Numbered from the stretch's first letter, positions 34,384 to 43,598 are shown. The stretch is 64,000 nucleotides of DNA from CAIOZA01 sp964464375 (GCA_964464375.1 CAYXFU010000004.1:1-64000); one strand, 5' to 3'. The notes: generated from the letters alone by a model not told the origin. Program-made: numbers and translations.

Positions 34384-36692
34384 TTTGATATCACAATTTG
34401 TTTTACATCATGGAATATACCTGCTCGCATTTCGAGTAAATACAAACCAGAGGATAAATTCTCGATATTATAAGTTCGGGTGTAAATGCCTTCGGGTAGT
34501 TCATTGTTTACCAGAACTTTGACAACTTCACCGAATGTATTATACAATCTTATTTCTGAATTGGTTTTGAAAGCCATTTCGAACTCAAGATTCAGTTCGT
34601 TTTTGATTGGGTTAGGATTCGGTGCAAGCAGTTTGAATCTGCTGTTGCTATGCCTGCCAACTTTCATATCCAGGCCACAGACAGAGTCAAGAGTAAATTT
34701 CCCGTCTATTCTATTGAGTGTCAAAACTCGCTGACAAATACCATCGCCTAGTTTGGGATTCATAAAATGAATAGGAGTTGTTATATTATCACCTAAATAG
34801 GTATCAAACTCAAGAAGAATCAGAGTGTCACTCTTCAAAAATCGTTCTGTTCCGCGAGTCTGAATCATCACTGCCAAATATCCTTGTTCAATATTCTGCT
34901 GCACGTCAATTTTCTCAGCTAACTCAGATGCAGTTCCAATATGGTTGACTCTGTAGAAGTCAAGAAGTGTTGGATTGTAAGTAAGAGTATCAGTGAATAT
35001 TTTGGCAACAGAAATCTTCTTTTTATCTATCAATATTGGTAGAACTATTCTACGTCCGGGCATGTTCCTGACTTCACCCGGGAATTTTATATCCATTGTA
35101 TCCGGATATATTCCTCTTGCTCTCAGCACAATTTTTAATGTATCTTTATTCGGAGGAGAATTAGAGTAAATGTAAAGATAAGCCTCATAATCCCGTGCTT
35201 CATTAGCGATTTGATCGAAGATGACTTTGAGATATTTCGAGGATTTTCCTGAAACATTCAGAAATTGTTGCTCAACTTTGAATGGATTGTCATTATTGTC
35301 CGGTTTTATCTGAAACTGATTCTGTAGTTCCAGATTACCAACATTACTAATTGTAACATTAGAATCGCGTTTGGTCGGACAATCCCCGCCTTCATTCACG
35401 ATTATATTCCCAAAATCAATTGTGTCAGGAAGAGATGCAATTTCTGCCTGTCTGCCTGCTCCGCTCAGAAAGATTGTTCTGAAGCGTACACTATCGGGAG
35501 CTCCCCAGATCTTACGTTTTGAAATGTCGCTTTCGAAAACTAGTCTGGCTCTGAAAGTATCAGCTTTCATAGGATTGAATCGTACAATAATAGTGTCATT
35601 TTCTGATGGTTGAAGATGTCTGTCAGTCTTGAATTTTCGAATTAGTTCATATCCTTCTGCAGGTTTATCCGAATCTATCTGAAGGATTCTCATTGATAAA
35701 GCACCGAATGGAATATTACCTAAAAGTTGAAATTCTGCCTGTACTGTTTTAGAATCACCAACATCAAGATCACCGAAATTAATGCTGTTGAATGTAAAGT
35801 CAGCTGAATCTACATTTGTGATCTTCAGGAATTGTTCGACACCAACACCATTAACAAGTGTTTGTCTTATATCCAGGGAATCGGGGTTTACAGTTGGATT
35901 TGGATTGTAATAAATTATGAAAGTAGATTCGTCTAAACCCCATCTAGTAGGATAGTAGGCGAAATTCCAAATTTTCTGAAAACCGGTTGTTTGATATCGT
36001 GATATCTTTAGCGGCATCGGATTAATATCTGTGGTTATCTCAGCATTAGGTGATCTATAGAATTTAGTTGAATCAATCCGGAGATCTCTTGACCAGGAAT
36101 TCTGAATTATAAGTTGTTTACGTAATGTATCAACAGGATTAATATAAACAGAATCATATTTCATTTCTTGCTCGAATACGTCAATATTATGAATAGTCTT
36201 GCGGGCAATAACAATAAATTCCTTAAAACCAACCAAGTCATTAGTATCCGCAGGTGGATTAAGATCGGGGTCAAATATTTTTGGATCAAACAAACCAAGT
36301 CTTAACAAAAAAGTGTTCTTTCTTGGTTGATACGGGTAAAGAAGACTGAGATCAGCGGAGTATTTTATAAAAAATCTACTGGTATTGTTGGCAGAAAGAT
36401 TAAATGGAAATGTATTCTTAAGAGCTGCGAATTCTCTAAATTCATCCGGATGCCCAGGAGCCAATAATGTACCAAATGAAGGCATAAATCCCACCATCAT
36501 TAAATTTTTTGACGTTTGATTCTTAAGTATAAAACTCGTTATCAAACTATCACCGGGCATGCACATGCCCATGTCAACAGTATCTCTGGAAGTATATTCA
36601 TTGAAAATAATCACATCTTTCTGAGCCAATAGTTGAGTGGCAGAAAGGATGACCAGAAGAAGGATGTATTTACTTAGTAGAGAAATTCTCAT
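34380..36692 (-). CDS. secreted multi-domain protein with immunoglobulin-like domains and T9SS sorting domain
   Basis: A 770-residue protein with a signal peptide (SKYILLLVILSATQLLAQ). It contains several ASPM-SPD-2-Hydin/choice-of-anchor-D-like beta domains, recognised by FNSINFGDLDVGDSKTVQAE and DTIDFGNIIVNEGGDCPTKR, and a cohesin-like stretch about 560-680. The last 80 residues are a T9SS type A sorting domain (LLAPNPNPIKNELNLEF, IRLYNTFGEVVKVLV, LSSGLYLLEMRAGIF). It overlaps the next gene, an outer-membrane barrel, by four bases. No palindrome interrupts its sorting domain. Confidence 0.85.
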   Translation of the reverse strand: MRISLLSKYILLLVILSATQLLAQKDVIIFNEYTSRDTVDMGMCMPGDSLITSFILKNQTSKNLMMVGFMPSFGTLLAPGHPDEFREFAALKNTFPFNLSANNTSRFFIKYSADLSLLYPYQPRKNTFLLRLGLFDPKIFDPDLNPPADTNDLVGFKEFIVIARKTIHNIDVFEQEMKYDSVYINPVDTLRKQLIIQNSWSRDLRIDSTKFYRSPNAEITTDINPMPLKISRYQTTGFQKIWNFAYYPTRWGLDESTFIIYYNPNPTVNPDSLDIRQTLVNGVGVEQFLKITNVDSADFTFNSINFGDLDVGDSKTVQAEFQLLGNIPFGALSMRILQIDSDKPAEGYELIRKFKTDRHLQPSENDTIIVRFNPMKADTFRARLVFESDISKRKIWGAPDSVRFRTIFLSGAGRQAEIASLPDTIDFGNIIVNEGGDCPTKRDSNVTISNVGNLELQNQFQIKPDNNDNPFKVEQQFLNVSGKSSKYLKVIFDQIANEARDYEAYLYIYSNSPPNKDTLKIVLRARGIYPDTMDIKFPGEVRNMPGRRIVLPILIDKKKISVAKIFTDTLTYNPTLLDFYRVNHIGTASELAEKIDVQQNIEQGYLAVMIQTRGTERFLKSDTLILLEFDTYLGDNITTPIHFMNPKLGDGICQRVLTLNRIDGKFTLDSVCGLDMKVGRHSNSRFKLLAPNPNPIKNELNLEFEMAFKTNSEIRLYNTFGEVVKVLVNNELPEGIYTRTYNIENLSSGLYLLEMRAGIFHDVKQIVISK

Positions 36693-36971
36693 ACCTGTTT
36701 ATTAAAATTTTTAAAAATGAAAAATCCACTGAATCAATGACGTTATTCATTGTGTGTTAATTTTCTATAATTAATATAGCTTTTAAGATAGAAAAGTTAC
36801 AAACTAAACAAAAATAATAAATTTATACGATAAGATGGATTTTTTCTAAAGCTTCGTAACATTTTGTCTTTTATTTCGTTATAATAACGGTTTTTCATTT
36901 TAGTTTCATACACTTTTCTGAAATTTGTATCGTTAAACAAACTAATAATTTTTTAAATTTTGGAGGATATA

Positions 36972-37724
36972 ATGAATCGTTTATTAATGATTCTAATTGC
37001 AATTTTCGCATTTACAATGCTGCATTGCAATGCACAGCAGACGAATGACGGTAAACCGGTTATTACCGGAAAACACCCAGTCTTGATTATCGAAGGTGGA
37101 GACACTTATGATTGGGGTAAAGTTACAATTAAAGAAAGTCCATTAAAAACTACTTTAATTATCAAAAACACAGGTGATGACACTTTGAATATATCTGAAG
37201 TAAAACCTGCTTGCGGTTGTACCAACGCACCTCTCGGCAAACAAACTCTTGCTCCGGGTGACACTACTACATTAGCCATCACTCTTAATATTTCAGCCGG
37301 TGCTCCTGACGTTATGAAAACAGTCAGAATAACATCGAATGATCCTGCTAATCCAAATAAAATTCTATATTTAAAAGCAACGATTCATTATCCTTTACAA
37401 ATATTGCCTACAACATATTTCACATTCAATGAAATGAAAGTCGGAACAGAAGCTATTTCTGCATTGAAAGTAAAGAATAACACAGATAAAGTTGTTAAAT
37501 TATCAGATCTGGAAATTCAGCCGGTTGATCTTATCACAAACGTTAAGAATGGTATGGAAATAGCTCCGGGTCAGGAAATTGAAGTTTCTGCAAAATACAA
37601 ACCAACCAAAGCAGGGTATTTTTCTTGTTCAGTTAAAGTTAAGACATCAAGTCCTGAGCAATCAGAAATCTTTATCCAGGGATACGGTAACGTAAAAGAA
37701 TCAGCGATTTTCAACGAAAAATAA
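36972..37724 (+). CDS. DUF1573 domain lipoprotein
   Basis: A 250-residue protein read from ATG 36972 behind a perfect GGAGGATATA ribosome site; the in-frame TTG at 36960 lies before that site. The N-terminus is a lipoprotein-type signal (ILIAIFAFTMLHC). Two DUF1573 beta-sandwich domains follow; the first has the signature DTYDWGKVTIKESPLKTTLI and VKPACGCTNAPLGKQTLAPG, the second is YFTFNEMKVGTEAISALKVK to PTKAGYFSCSVKVKTSSP. Such proteins are common exported proteins of Bacteroidota with unknown role. A strong terminator follows. Confidence 0.9.
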   Translation: MNRLLMILIAIFAFTMLHCNAQQTNDGKPVITGKHPVLIIEGGDTYDWGKVTIKESPLKTTLIIKNTGDDTLNISEVKPACGCTNAPLGKQTLAPGDTTTLAITLNISAGAPDVMKTVRITSNDPANPNKILYLKATIHYPLQILPTTYFTFNEMKVGTEAISALKVKNNTDKVVKLSDLEIQPVDLITNVKNGMEIAPGQEIEVSAKYKPTKAGYFSCSVKVKTSSPEQSEIFIQGYGNVKESAIFNEK

Positions 37725-37752
37725 AATAATCTTACTTTTGGGAAGATTTCAT

Positions 37753-37781
37753 AAAAAGACTGAGTATTCAGTCTTTTTTTT
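37753..37781. terminator. bidirectional rho-independent terminator
   Basis: AAAAAGACTGA and TCAGTCTTTTT form a perfect stem around GTAT with T/A runs on both sides, between the stop of the DUF1573 gene and the leftward truncated rhuM, whose stop is five bases away. Confidence 0.88.
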
Positions 37782-37785
37782 ATTA

Positions 37786-38475
37786 TCATGTTTGGTCAAT
37801 CATTTTGTCATACGACTGCATTCCTAATAATGGCAATCCAGATTCAACTCGTCGGTAAATGAGTTCAGCCGCTGTTTGTTGACTAATAGCCCACAGCAAT
37901 TTATTCTGGACAATTTTAAAAAATTCAATAGTTTTCTCGTCAGATGAGCTATAATCAACACTTGTTGTATAGATGTCTTTAATTTTTTGGTAGAAAAATC
38001 GTTCTGACAAACGGATTTCACGTAATCGTTCCTGTAATTCGTTGAAATAATTCATGGAACTTCCGGATCTGAAACGCTCGTCATTTAGAGCAAAGCCTTT
38101 GACTATATAATCCCGCAACCTTTGTGTAGCCCATATTCTGAACTGAGTACCTTGTTGAGATTTTACCCGATAGCCTACTGAAATAATTACATCAAGGTTG
38201 TAATATTTCACTACTACTTCCTGTGTTTTGCCTTGAATTGCACCGTGTTGAGTGGTATGTCGGAATTCCCGACAAACCACTTTTTCGTCTAATTCACCTT
38301 CCTTAAACACATTTTGAATATGTTCTGTAACTGTTGATCGGGCTTTGCCAAAGAGCATTGCCATTTGTTCTTGAGTAAGCCATACGGTTTCATTGTTCAG
38401 TGTAACATCTATTTTGATGTTGCCTTCTGGATTTTCGTAGATAACTATTTCGCTTTTGTTTTGATTAACTTCCAT
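37786..38475 (-). CDS. RhuM family protein, C-terminally truncated
   Basis: A 229-residue protein beginning MEVNQNKSEIVIYENPEGNI. It has the N-terminal RhuM winged-helix-like part (WLTQEQMAMLFGKARSTVTE), the middle VVKYYNLDVIISVGYRVKSQ and QFRIWATQRLRDYIVKGFAL, and then stops shortly after ELIYRRVESGLPLLGMQSYD. Full-length relatives, including the neighbour at 38565, continue for about 100 more residues, so this copy has lost its C-terminal Fic/Doc-like helical part. The break lies at the terminator of the convergent gene. Function of RhuM is unknown; it is often near restriction systems. Confidence 0.88.
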   Translation of the reverse strand: MEVNQNKSEIVIYENPEGNIKIDVTLNNETVWLTQEQMAMLFGKARSTVTEHIQNVFKEGELDEKVVCREFRHTTQHGAIQGKTQEVVVKYYNLDVIISVGYRVKSQQGTQFRIWATQRLRDYIVKGFALNDERFRSGSSMNYFNELQERLREIRLSERFFYQKIKDIYTTSVDYSSSDEKTIEFFKIVQNKLLWAISQQTAAELIYRRVESGLPLLGMQSYDKMIDQT

Positions 38476-38515
38476 TATACTCCCTTCACAATCTTGATGT
38501 CATCTTCGGTCAAGT
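38461..38515. repeat. 55-bp direct repeat, copy 1
   Basis: These 55 bases, containing the first codons of rhuM (MEVNQ) and the 40 bases before them, are identical to 39549-39603. They include the end of a small upstream reading frame (LTEDDIKIVKGV). Confidence 0.95.
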
Positions 38516-38561
38516 CATGGAGCTGATAAACTAATTTGTCGATTTTAATTTTAAATACCAT
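38475..38561 (-). pseudogene. tail remnant of a restriction-methylase-type gene
   Basis: A 28-codon frame from ATG (complement of 38559-38561) to TAA at 38475 reads MVFKIKIDKLVYQLHDLTED then DIKIVKGV. IDxLVYxLYxLTxEEIxIVxG is the usual last segment of Eco57I/TaqI-type restriction-modification proteins, from memory of that family. Its stop overlaps the rhuM start by one base. Part of the same tail (LTEDDIKIVKGV) stands before the second rhuM at 39563. It may be translated as a short leader that couples translation to rhuM. Confidence 0.55.
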
Positions 38562-38564
38562 TTA

Positions 38565-39563
38565 TCAATCTTTACCTTTTAATCTACTAACTTCTATATC
38601 AAAATCTGACACGTAATTTTTATCCTGAAGCTCTCTAAACTTCTCATATTCTGCACCTGCTTTTAATTTTGCTTCTAATGCTGAAACCTTACCTTTGTCC
38701 TGCAATATCGGATAGTTTGATAATTCCAAAAATTGGTTGATAAAAATCACCCAATCCTCCATTTTCATTATAATATTGCGTTCAGCGCGATTTTCTGCTA
38801 AATCAAGGAAGGCTGAGACAATTCTATTTAATTCTTTAATATGCTGTTCATTTAAGTAGTTTTTCGCAATCGAAACATCTGACTTAAGAATTTTGCCTTC
38901 AGGAGCATTCTTCCATGTTGTTAGTCCCATAAAGATTTTCGTGGCATCAGAATTTTTATAAATAATTTCAGAAGCAGTTTGACCGGTTATAGCCCAATGA
39001 AGTTTGTTTTGTACCGTTGCGAAAAAATCTTGTGTGATTGCTGCATCTTTGTTGTAATCTATCGACAGAGTATAAATATCAGTAATTTTCTGATAAAACC
39101 TACGTTCACTGGCACGAATCTCACGAATACGTTCAAGTAGCTCATCAAAGTAATCCTTACCAAATTTCTTACCTTGTTTTAGTCTTTCGTCATCAAGAAC
39201 AAAGCCTTTGATAATGAATTCTTTCAGAGTTTGAGTAGCCCAAATACGAAACTGAGTAGCATTGTAGCTATTTACACGATAACCAACTGCAATGATAGCA
39301 TCAAGGCTATAAAACGAGGTAAGATAATTTTTACCATCGTTTGCAGTTGTTTCCATTTTGGAAATAACTGACTTTTCTTCCAACTCACCCGATTCAAAGA
39401 TGTTTTTTAAATGCTTGCTTATCGCGGGAACTTCAACTCCAAATAGCTGAGCCATAGCCTTCTGGCTAAGCCAAAAAGTTTCATCGTTAAAGATAACTTC
39501 AACACTAACTTTGCCCTTTGGCGTAGTATAGATAATTATTTCAGATGTTTGATTAACTTCCAT
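38565..39563 (-). CDS. RhuM family protein, full length
   Basis: A 332-residue protein with all expected RhuM parts: EIIIYTTPKGKVSVEVIFND, a helix-turn-helix-like segment (WLSQKAMAQLFGVEVPAISK), TSFYSLDAIIAVGYRVNSYN, FRIWATQTLKEFIIKGFVLD, LHWAITGQTASEIIYKNSDA and a complete helical C-terminus (LNRIVSAFLDLAENRAERNI). About half of its residues agree with the truncated copy at 37786, so the two are paralogues rather than a fresh duplication, although their first codons and leaders are identical. It follows the partial clpB by 58 bases on the same strand. Confidence 0.92.
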   Translation of the reverse strand: MEVNQTSEIIIYTTPKGKVSVEVIFNDETFWLSQKAMAQLFGVEVPAISKHLKNIFESGELEEKSVISKMETTANDGKNYLTSFYSLDAIIAVGYRVNSYNATQFRIWATQTLKEFIIKGFVLDDERLKQGKKFGKDYFDELLERIREIRASERRFYQKITDIYTLSIDYNKDAAITQDFFATVQNKLHWAITGQTASEIIYKNSDATKIFMGLTTWKNAPEGKILKSDVSIAKNYLNEQHIKELNRIVSAFLDLAENRAERNIIMKMEDWVIFINQFLELSNYPILQDKGKVSALEAKLKAGAEYEKFRELQDKNYVSDFDIEVSRLKGKD

Positions 39564-39603
39564 TATACTCCCTTCACAATCTTGATGTCATCTTCGGTCA
39601 AGT
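39549..39603. repeat. 55-bp direct repeat, copy 2
   Basis: Identical to 38461-38515. On its upstream side the sequence switches from the tail of a restriction gene to the region behind clpB (AAAAAGAGGAGAATACCAAC), marking a recombination junction near 39603. Confidence 0.95.
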
Positions 39604-39621
39604 TGGTATTCTCCTCTTTTT

Positions 39622-40950
39622 CTATGCTTTGTTGAATTTGAAACCGCCGTCGGGACCTGCATCGATTAGAATTTTATCTCCTGATACATATTTTGATTCG
39701 AGGAGAAGCATGGCAAGAGGATCAGAAATATTCTTCTGTATCGTTCTCTTGAGTGGTCTGGCACCGTAATGAATGTCGTAGCCCAATGAAGCAAGCCAAT
39801 CCAGTGCATCGTCAGTAAATTCCAGTGTTATTCCCAAGTGGCTTATCTTCGACTTTAGGATTTCAAGCTGTAAGTGGGCGATACTGAGTATATCTGTTTT
39901 TGTGAGGGGCTTGAATAAAATAATCTCATCTATTCTGTTCAGAAATTCGGGACGCATCTTCTGTTTCAGCAGATTTAGAATGCTGTATCGCATCTTCGAG
40001 ATCATCTCGTCACGGTTCTCTTCGTTGATCTCAGATATTTTCTCCTGGATTATATCAGTACCCAGATTGGATGTCATTATAATAATGGTATTCTTGAAAT
40101 TGACTTTCCTGCCCTTGCTGTCGGTCAGATGCCCTTCGTCGAGTACCTGGAGCAGAACGTTGAAAACTTCGGGATTTGCTTTTTCTATCTCATCGAGAAG
40201 AATCACCGAATATGGCTTTCTACGTATTGCTTCGGTCAACTGCCCGCCTTCTTCGTAACCGATATACCCGGGAGGCGCACCAATCAATCTAGATACCGAG
40301 AATTTCTCCATATATTCACTCATATCTATCCTAACGAGAGAATTCTCCTCATCGAAGAGGAATTCAGCAAGTGCTCGAGCCATTTCAGTTTTGCCAACGC
40401 CAGTCGTTCCTAGAAATATAAATGATCCGATTGGACGGTTTGCGTCCTGAAGTCCAGCACGGGTTCTGCGTATTGCATTCGAAATTGCGGTTACAGCTTC
40501 TTCCTGTCCGATAACTCTTTGATGAAGCCTGTCTTCCATCGAGATGAGTTTTGTACGCTCAGTCTCCAGCATTCTGTTTACTGGTATCCCTGTCCACTTC
40601 GACACAACTTCGGCTATATCTTCGGAATCAACTTCCTCCTTCAAAAGCTTGCCATTTGCCTGAATTTCAACAAGCTTTTCGTTTGCTGATTTTAATTTTT
40701 TATTTAGTTCAAGTATAGTGCCGTAGCGTAGCTCTGCAACCTTACCTAGATTTCCCTGACGCTCAAATTCATCAGCCTGTACTTTCTTATTCTCAATTTC
40801 TGCCTTATAGCTCTGGATCTCATGAATAATTTTCTTTTCAACTTCCCAGCGGCTTTTGAGTGTAAACTGAACCTCTCGGAGGTCAGCAAGTTCTTTGTCA
40901 ATCTCTTCCAGTCTTGATTTAGTCGTGCTAATTGTCTTTTCGTCAACCAT
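39622..40950 (-). CDS. clpB: C-terminal half of chaperone ClpB (N-domain and first ATPase missing)
   Basis: A 442-residue protein starting with MVDEKTISTTKSRLEEIDKE, which corresponds to the beginning of the ClpB coiled-coil M domain (LREVQFTLKSRWEVEKKIIH; GNLGKVAELRYGTILELNKK). A complete second AAA+ module follows: VVSKWTGIPVNRMLETE, Walker A LGTTGVGKTEMARALAEFLF, Walker B VILLDEIEKANPE, sensor 1 IIIMTSNLG, arginine finger RPEFLNRIDEII, and the D2 small domain with GARPLKRTIQKNI. Normal ClpB is about 860 residues, so the N-domain and first ATPase are absent. Translation upstream of the ATG shows no ClpB similarity. Either a remnant or a specialised half chaperone. Confidence 0.92.
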   Translation of the reverse strand: MVDEKTISTTKSRLEEIDKELADLREVQFTLKSRWEVEKKIIHEIQSYKAEIENKKVQADEFERQGNLGKVAELRYGTILELNKKLKSANEKLVEIQANGKLLKEEVDSEDIAEVVSKWTGIPVNRMLETERTKLISMEDRLHQRVIGQEEAVTAISNAIRRTRAGLQDANRPIGSFIFLGTTGVGKTEMARALAEFLFDEENSLVRIDMSEYMEKFSVSRLIGAPPGYIGYEEGGQLTEAIRRKPYSVILLDEIEKANPEVFNVLLQVLDEGHLTDSKGRKVNFKNTIIIMTSNLGTDIIQEKISEINEENRDEMISKMRYSILNLLKQKMRPEFLNRIDEIILFKPLTKTDILSIAHLQLEILKSKISHLGITLEFTDDALDWLASLGYDIHYGARPLKRTIQKNISDPLAMLLLESKYVSGDKILIDAGPDGGFKFNKA

Positions 40951-41281
40951 AATAAACCTGAGTTTTTTTCTAATTACTATAATAATATATCAACGAATAG
41001 AAAATTCAAAAATTGCCATGACACAATAAGAAAGAGGATAATCCTTTTTAATATAGATATGAAACTACATATAGAAATTACGAATTGGTCAAGCAGGATG
41101 CCCGACCTATGAATAGTAGGACAAACATCCGTTTGTTCCAAAAAGATAGAATTTGCGAAGTATAATAATTGATTGCAAGAGAGTTTGGTCAAGCAGGATG
41201 CTTAACCTACGAAAAGTAGGACAAACATCCTTGTTTGTCCAAAAAAGAATTAATTAAACAACTTATATTAGAGGGAAAATC
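40951..41281. other. intergenic region with two GTAGGACAAACATCC repeats
   Basis: These 331 bases, between the start of the clpB fragment and a rightward gene, hold two copies (41088-41142 and 41186-41242) of GGTCAAGCAGGATGC, ACCTA and AGTAGGACAAACATCC with TTGT. They are related to the RAYT-region repeats at 8104-8162 and 9348-9404. No ClpB-like coding sequence for the missing N-terminal half was found here. Confidence 0.75.
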
Positions 41282-41986
41282 ATGGATATTAATGACATTA
41301 ACAGAAGACTCGATAAGCTCGAATCGAAGAACAGACGCTTCAAAATTACTTTCTACCTGATGATTACTCTCATTCTTTCCATGGGCTTCATTGGTTTTCA
41401 GATGAAAACAGCGATTCCAAAGGTGATAGAAGCAGAGAAGTTTGTCGTCCGCGATCCGGAGTCAGGCGTTCTGGGTTACTTTGGTTTCGATAGATATGAA
41501 GATCCTCGTGCTGAACGAGAAGTAACCGATATGGTATTGAAGATGAATCTAGGAAAAATATTAATAACGGATAATGGTAAATCCCTCGAGATGAGCCCTT
41601 ATGCCGTTACTTTGGGAAATAAAACAGAAAAGTCAGATAAATTCATATCTTTGTTCAACAATCCAAATCCCGGATTGATGATTGAGAATAAGAAAGATTC
41701 GCTAACATCCGAAGTTCTGTCCTTACAGGCAAATAAATTCATGCTCGGAATTCAGCAGAAACTAACAGTAAACTCGAAGAATCAGAAGACAATGCCATAC
41801 ATCACAATTTCGAAGGAATTGGACTTCAAGCCATCGGTAACTCTATTTGATGAAAATGGAAATATGCGTGCAGTTCTTGGATCAGCTATAATAAGAACAA
41901 AAGGAGGGCAAATAGTTAAGCATCCGGAGTCAACGCTGATATTATTCGATGATAAAGGAAATGTTACTTTCACTACGAATAGATAA
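41282..41986 (+). CDS. conserved hypothetical protein with one N-terminal membrane helix
   Basis: A 234-residue protein of unrecognised family. A short charged cytoplasmic start (MDINDINRRLDKLESKNRRF) precedes one transmembrane helix (ITFYLMITLILSMGFIGFQM), then a beta-rich extracytoplasmic domain with repeated units of the kind VVRDPESGVLGYFGFDRYED, GKILITDNGKSLEMSPY, PSVTLFDENGNMRAVLGSAI and STLILFDDKGNVTFTTNR. These repeats (xxLxDxxGNxRxVLG) are common in phage-like or surface proteins. Starts at ATG 41282 behind GAGGGAAAATC. Confidence 0.65.
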   Translation: MDINDINRRLDKLESKNRRFKITFYLMITLILSMGFIGFQMKTAIPKVIEAEKFVVRDPESGVLGYFGFDRYEDPRAEREVTDMVLKMNLGKILITDNGKSLEMSPYAVTLGNKTEKSDKFISLFNNPNPGLMIENKKDSLTSEVLSLQANKFMLGIQQKLTVNSKNQKTMPYITISKELDFKPSVTLFDENGNMRAVLGSAIIRTKGGQIVKHPESTLILFDDKGNVTFTTNR

Positions 41987-42011
41987 GGAAGAGAGCAAAA
42001 GTAAAAACTAG

Positions 42012-42045
42012 CTGTTTGAGTTTCGTAGGAACGTCCTGCATGTAG
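42012..42045. repeat. GTTTCGTAGGAACG-type dispersed repeat
   Basis: TTTCGTAGGAACGTCCTGCA followed by TGTAGAACCACG resembles TTCCGTAGGAACGGCCTGTT and TGTAGAA at 44177-44206. It lies 20 bases after a stop codon and 130 before the next start. Confidence 0.6.
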
Positions 42046-42172
42046 AACCACGATTTTATCTCCAAAATACAAATTTCACTTCAGCTAATAAAAATATTAA
42101 TTTAAACTAATAAAGTAATATCTACGTTTCATTTTTTCATAAAATTAATTCTTAATATAATTTAAGGAACTT

Positions 42173-43489
42173 ATGAAAAAAGCAATTCTACTACTTTACT
42201 TTCTTGCTATATTCTCAACATCAGCTATTTCGCAATGGTTGGATGGCGGCAGAGCACAATCGCTAGACCTGAATGGAAATGGTGCTATTTATTTTTATAA
42301 TGGGGATCTGTATTTATGGAATGAACAGAATCACTTTCAGATTTCTTCTGATAATGGATTGACCTGGAGTGATCCCAAGGACTCAATTGGAGGGGCAAAT
42401 CCACATGTAAGAAAAATGACCGCTGCTTCAGGTAGGATTTATGCAGGTTTGAATTTTGGAACCGGCAATGGTGCTCCAATTTATTCTGTGGATAAAGGAG
42501 TAAATTGGCTGGTTGATACCCTTGGTGCACCCGGTCATGCTTTGGGTTGGAACGGAATGCCGGTAGTTTCTGATATTTATGCATGGGGTCACTGGCTTTA
42601 TGTTAAATGGGATCAGCCTGTTCCACACTCTATTAAATCATTCGATACTCCTTTTGTTTTTGACACGACATTGAATAATGGTGCAAATCAGCCTTTTTCT
42701 GTTATAGCTAAAGGTGATACTTTATTTGCTGCGGGCAGTAAGATTTATTATACTGTAAATGGTGGTTCATCTTGGTATTTTCCTAAAAATAATGGTTTTA
42801 CGGGATTTGGCGGAAAACTGTTTGTAGCGGGAAGTAGGCTGTATATGTTTGCCTACAAGGCATTCGCTCAACCAAGTACACTTTTCTATAGTGATGATAA
42901 TGCAGAAAATTGGACCGAAGTAGATGTAAGTTCTTTAGCAAAAAAGAAGGATCTTGCCGGAAATTACTTTTATCCTCAAGCATACTTTATTAATGGAACA
43001 AATATTTGGTTCGCAGCTGGTTCTGAAAAATTCAATACCAAGCCAAACATCTATAAATCTTCTGATTTTGGATCTACCTGGACTTCAGATACAGTTGGGT
43101 TAAAGACTAGTTACGTCAATGGAGTGAATGGTTTTGCATTCACAAATGATGGGTATCTTTGGCTCTCGCCCTCATATAATAATATTTTTAAACAGAAAAT
43201 CTCTGCTCCAAGCGGAATTGAATCAATATCTGTTAATAATTCGATAGAAATATCTCCTAATCCGGCGAACACTTCTGTAAATATTTCTATAACAAATGAA
43301 GATTTTACAGGAATGAACATTAGCATCACTAATTCTTTAGGTATCGAAGTCAGAAGATTTGATCAAATGGAATTATCCGGACAAAGAACAATTAATATTC
43401 CAATTAGTGAGTTTGCATCAGGAGTATATTATTGTAAATTTAAAAGTGTAGACAAAGTAATAACAAAGAGTTTTGTTGTTATAAGATAA
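42173..43489 (+). CDS. secreted exo-sialidase-like propeller protein with T9SS sorting domain
   Basis: A 438-residue protein with a signal peptide (AILLLYFLAIFSTSAISQW) and propeller-like repeats (FQISSDNGLTWSDPKDSIGG, IYYTVNGGSSWYFPKNNGFT, LFYSDDNAENWTEVDVSSLA, IYKSSDFGSTWTSDTVGLKT). The final 80 residues are a T9SS type A sorting domain: IEISPNPANTSVNISITNED, ISITNSLGIEVRRFD, FASGVYYCKFKSVDKVITKS. No palindrome interrupts its sorting domain. A terminator follows. Confidence 0.88.
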   Translation: MKKAILLLYFLAIFSTSAISQWLDGGRAQSLDLNGNGAIYFYNGDLYLWNEQNHFQISSDNGLTWSDPKDSIGGANPHVRKMTAASGRIYAGLNFGTGNGAPIYSVDKGVNWLVDTLGAPGHALGWNGMPVVSDIYAWGHWLYVKWDQPVPHSIKSFDTPFVFDTTLNNGANQPFSVIAKGDTLFAAGSKIYYTVNGGSSWYFPKNNGFTGFGGKLFVAGSRLYMFAYKAFAQPSTLFYSDDNAENWTEVDVSSLAKKKDLAGNYFYPQAYFINGTNIWFAAGSEKFNTKPNIYKSSDFGSTWTSDTVGLKTSYVNGVNGFAFTNDGYLWLSPSYNNIFKQKISAPSGIESISVNNSIEISPNPANTSVNISITNEDFTGMNISITNSLGIEVRRFDQMELSGQRTINIPISEFASGVYYCKFKSVDKVITKSFVVIR

Positions 43490-43505
43490 TTTGGCATATC
43501 TTACT

Positions 43506-43550
43506 AAAAGAGCCATTTGTTGAAAAACAAGTGGCTCTTTTTATTTTTTT
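43506..43550 (+). terminator. rho-independent terminator
   Basis: AAAAGAGCCA..TTTGTT and AACAA..GTGGCTCTTTTT form a stem of about 15 pairs with a GAAAA loop, followed by TATTTTTTT, 17 bases after the T9SS gene stop. Confidence 0.88.
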
Positions 43551-43598
43551 CCTAATTTGGTTAGATGGTTTGTATGGGATAAGTAACAACTTACAGAA

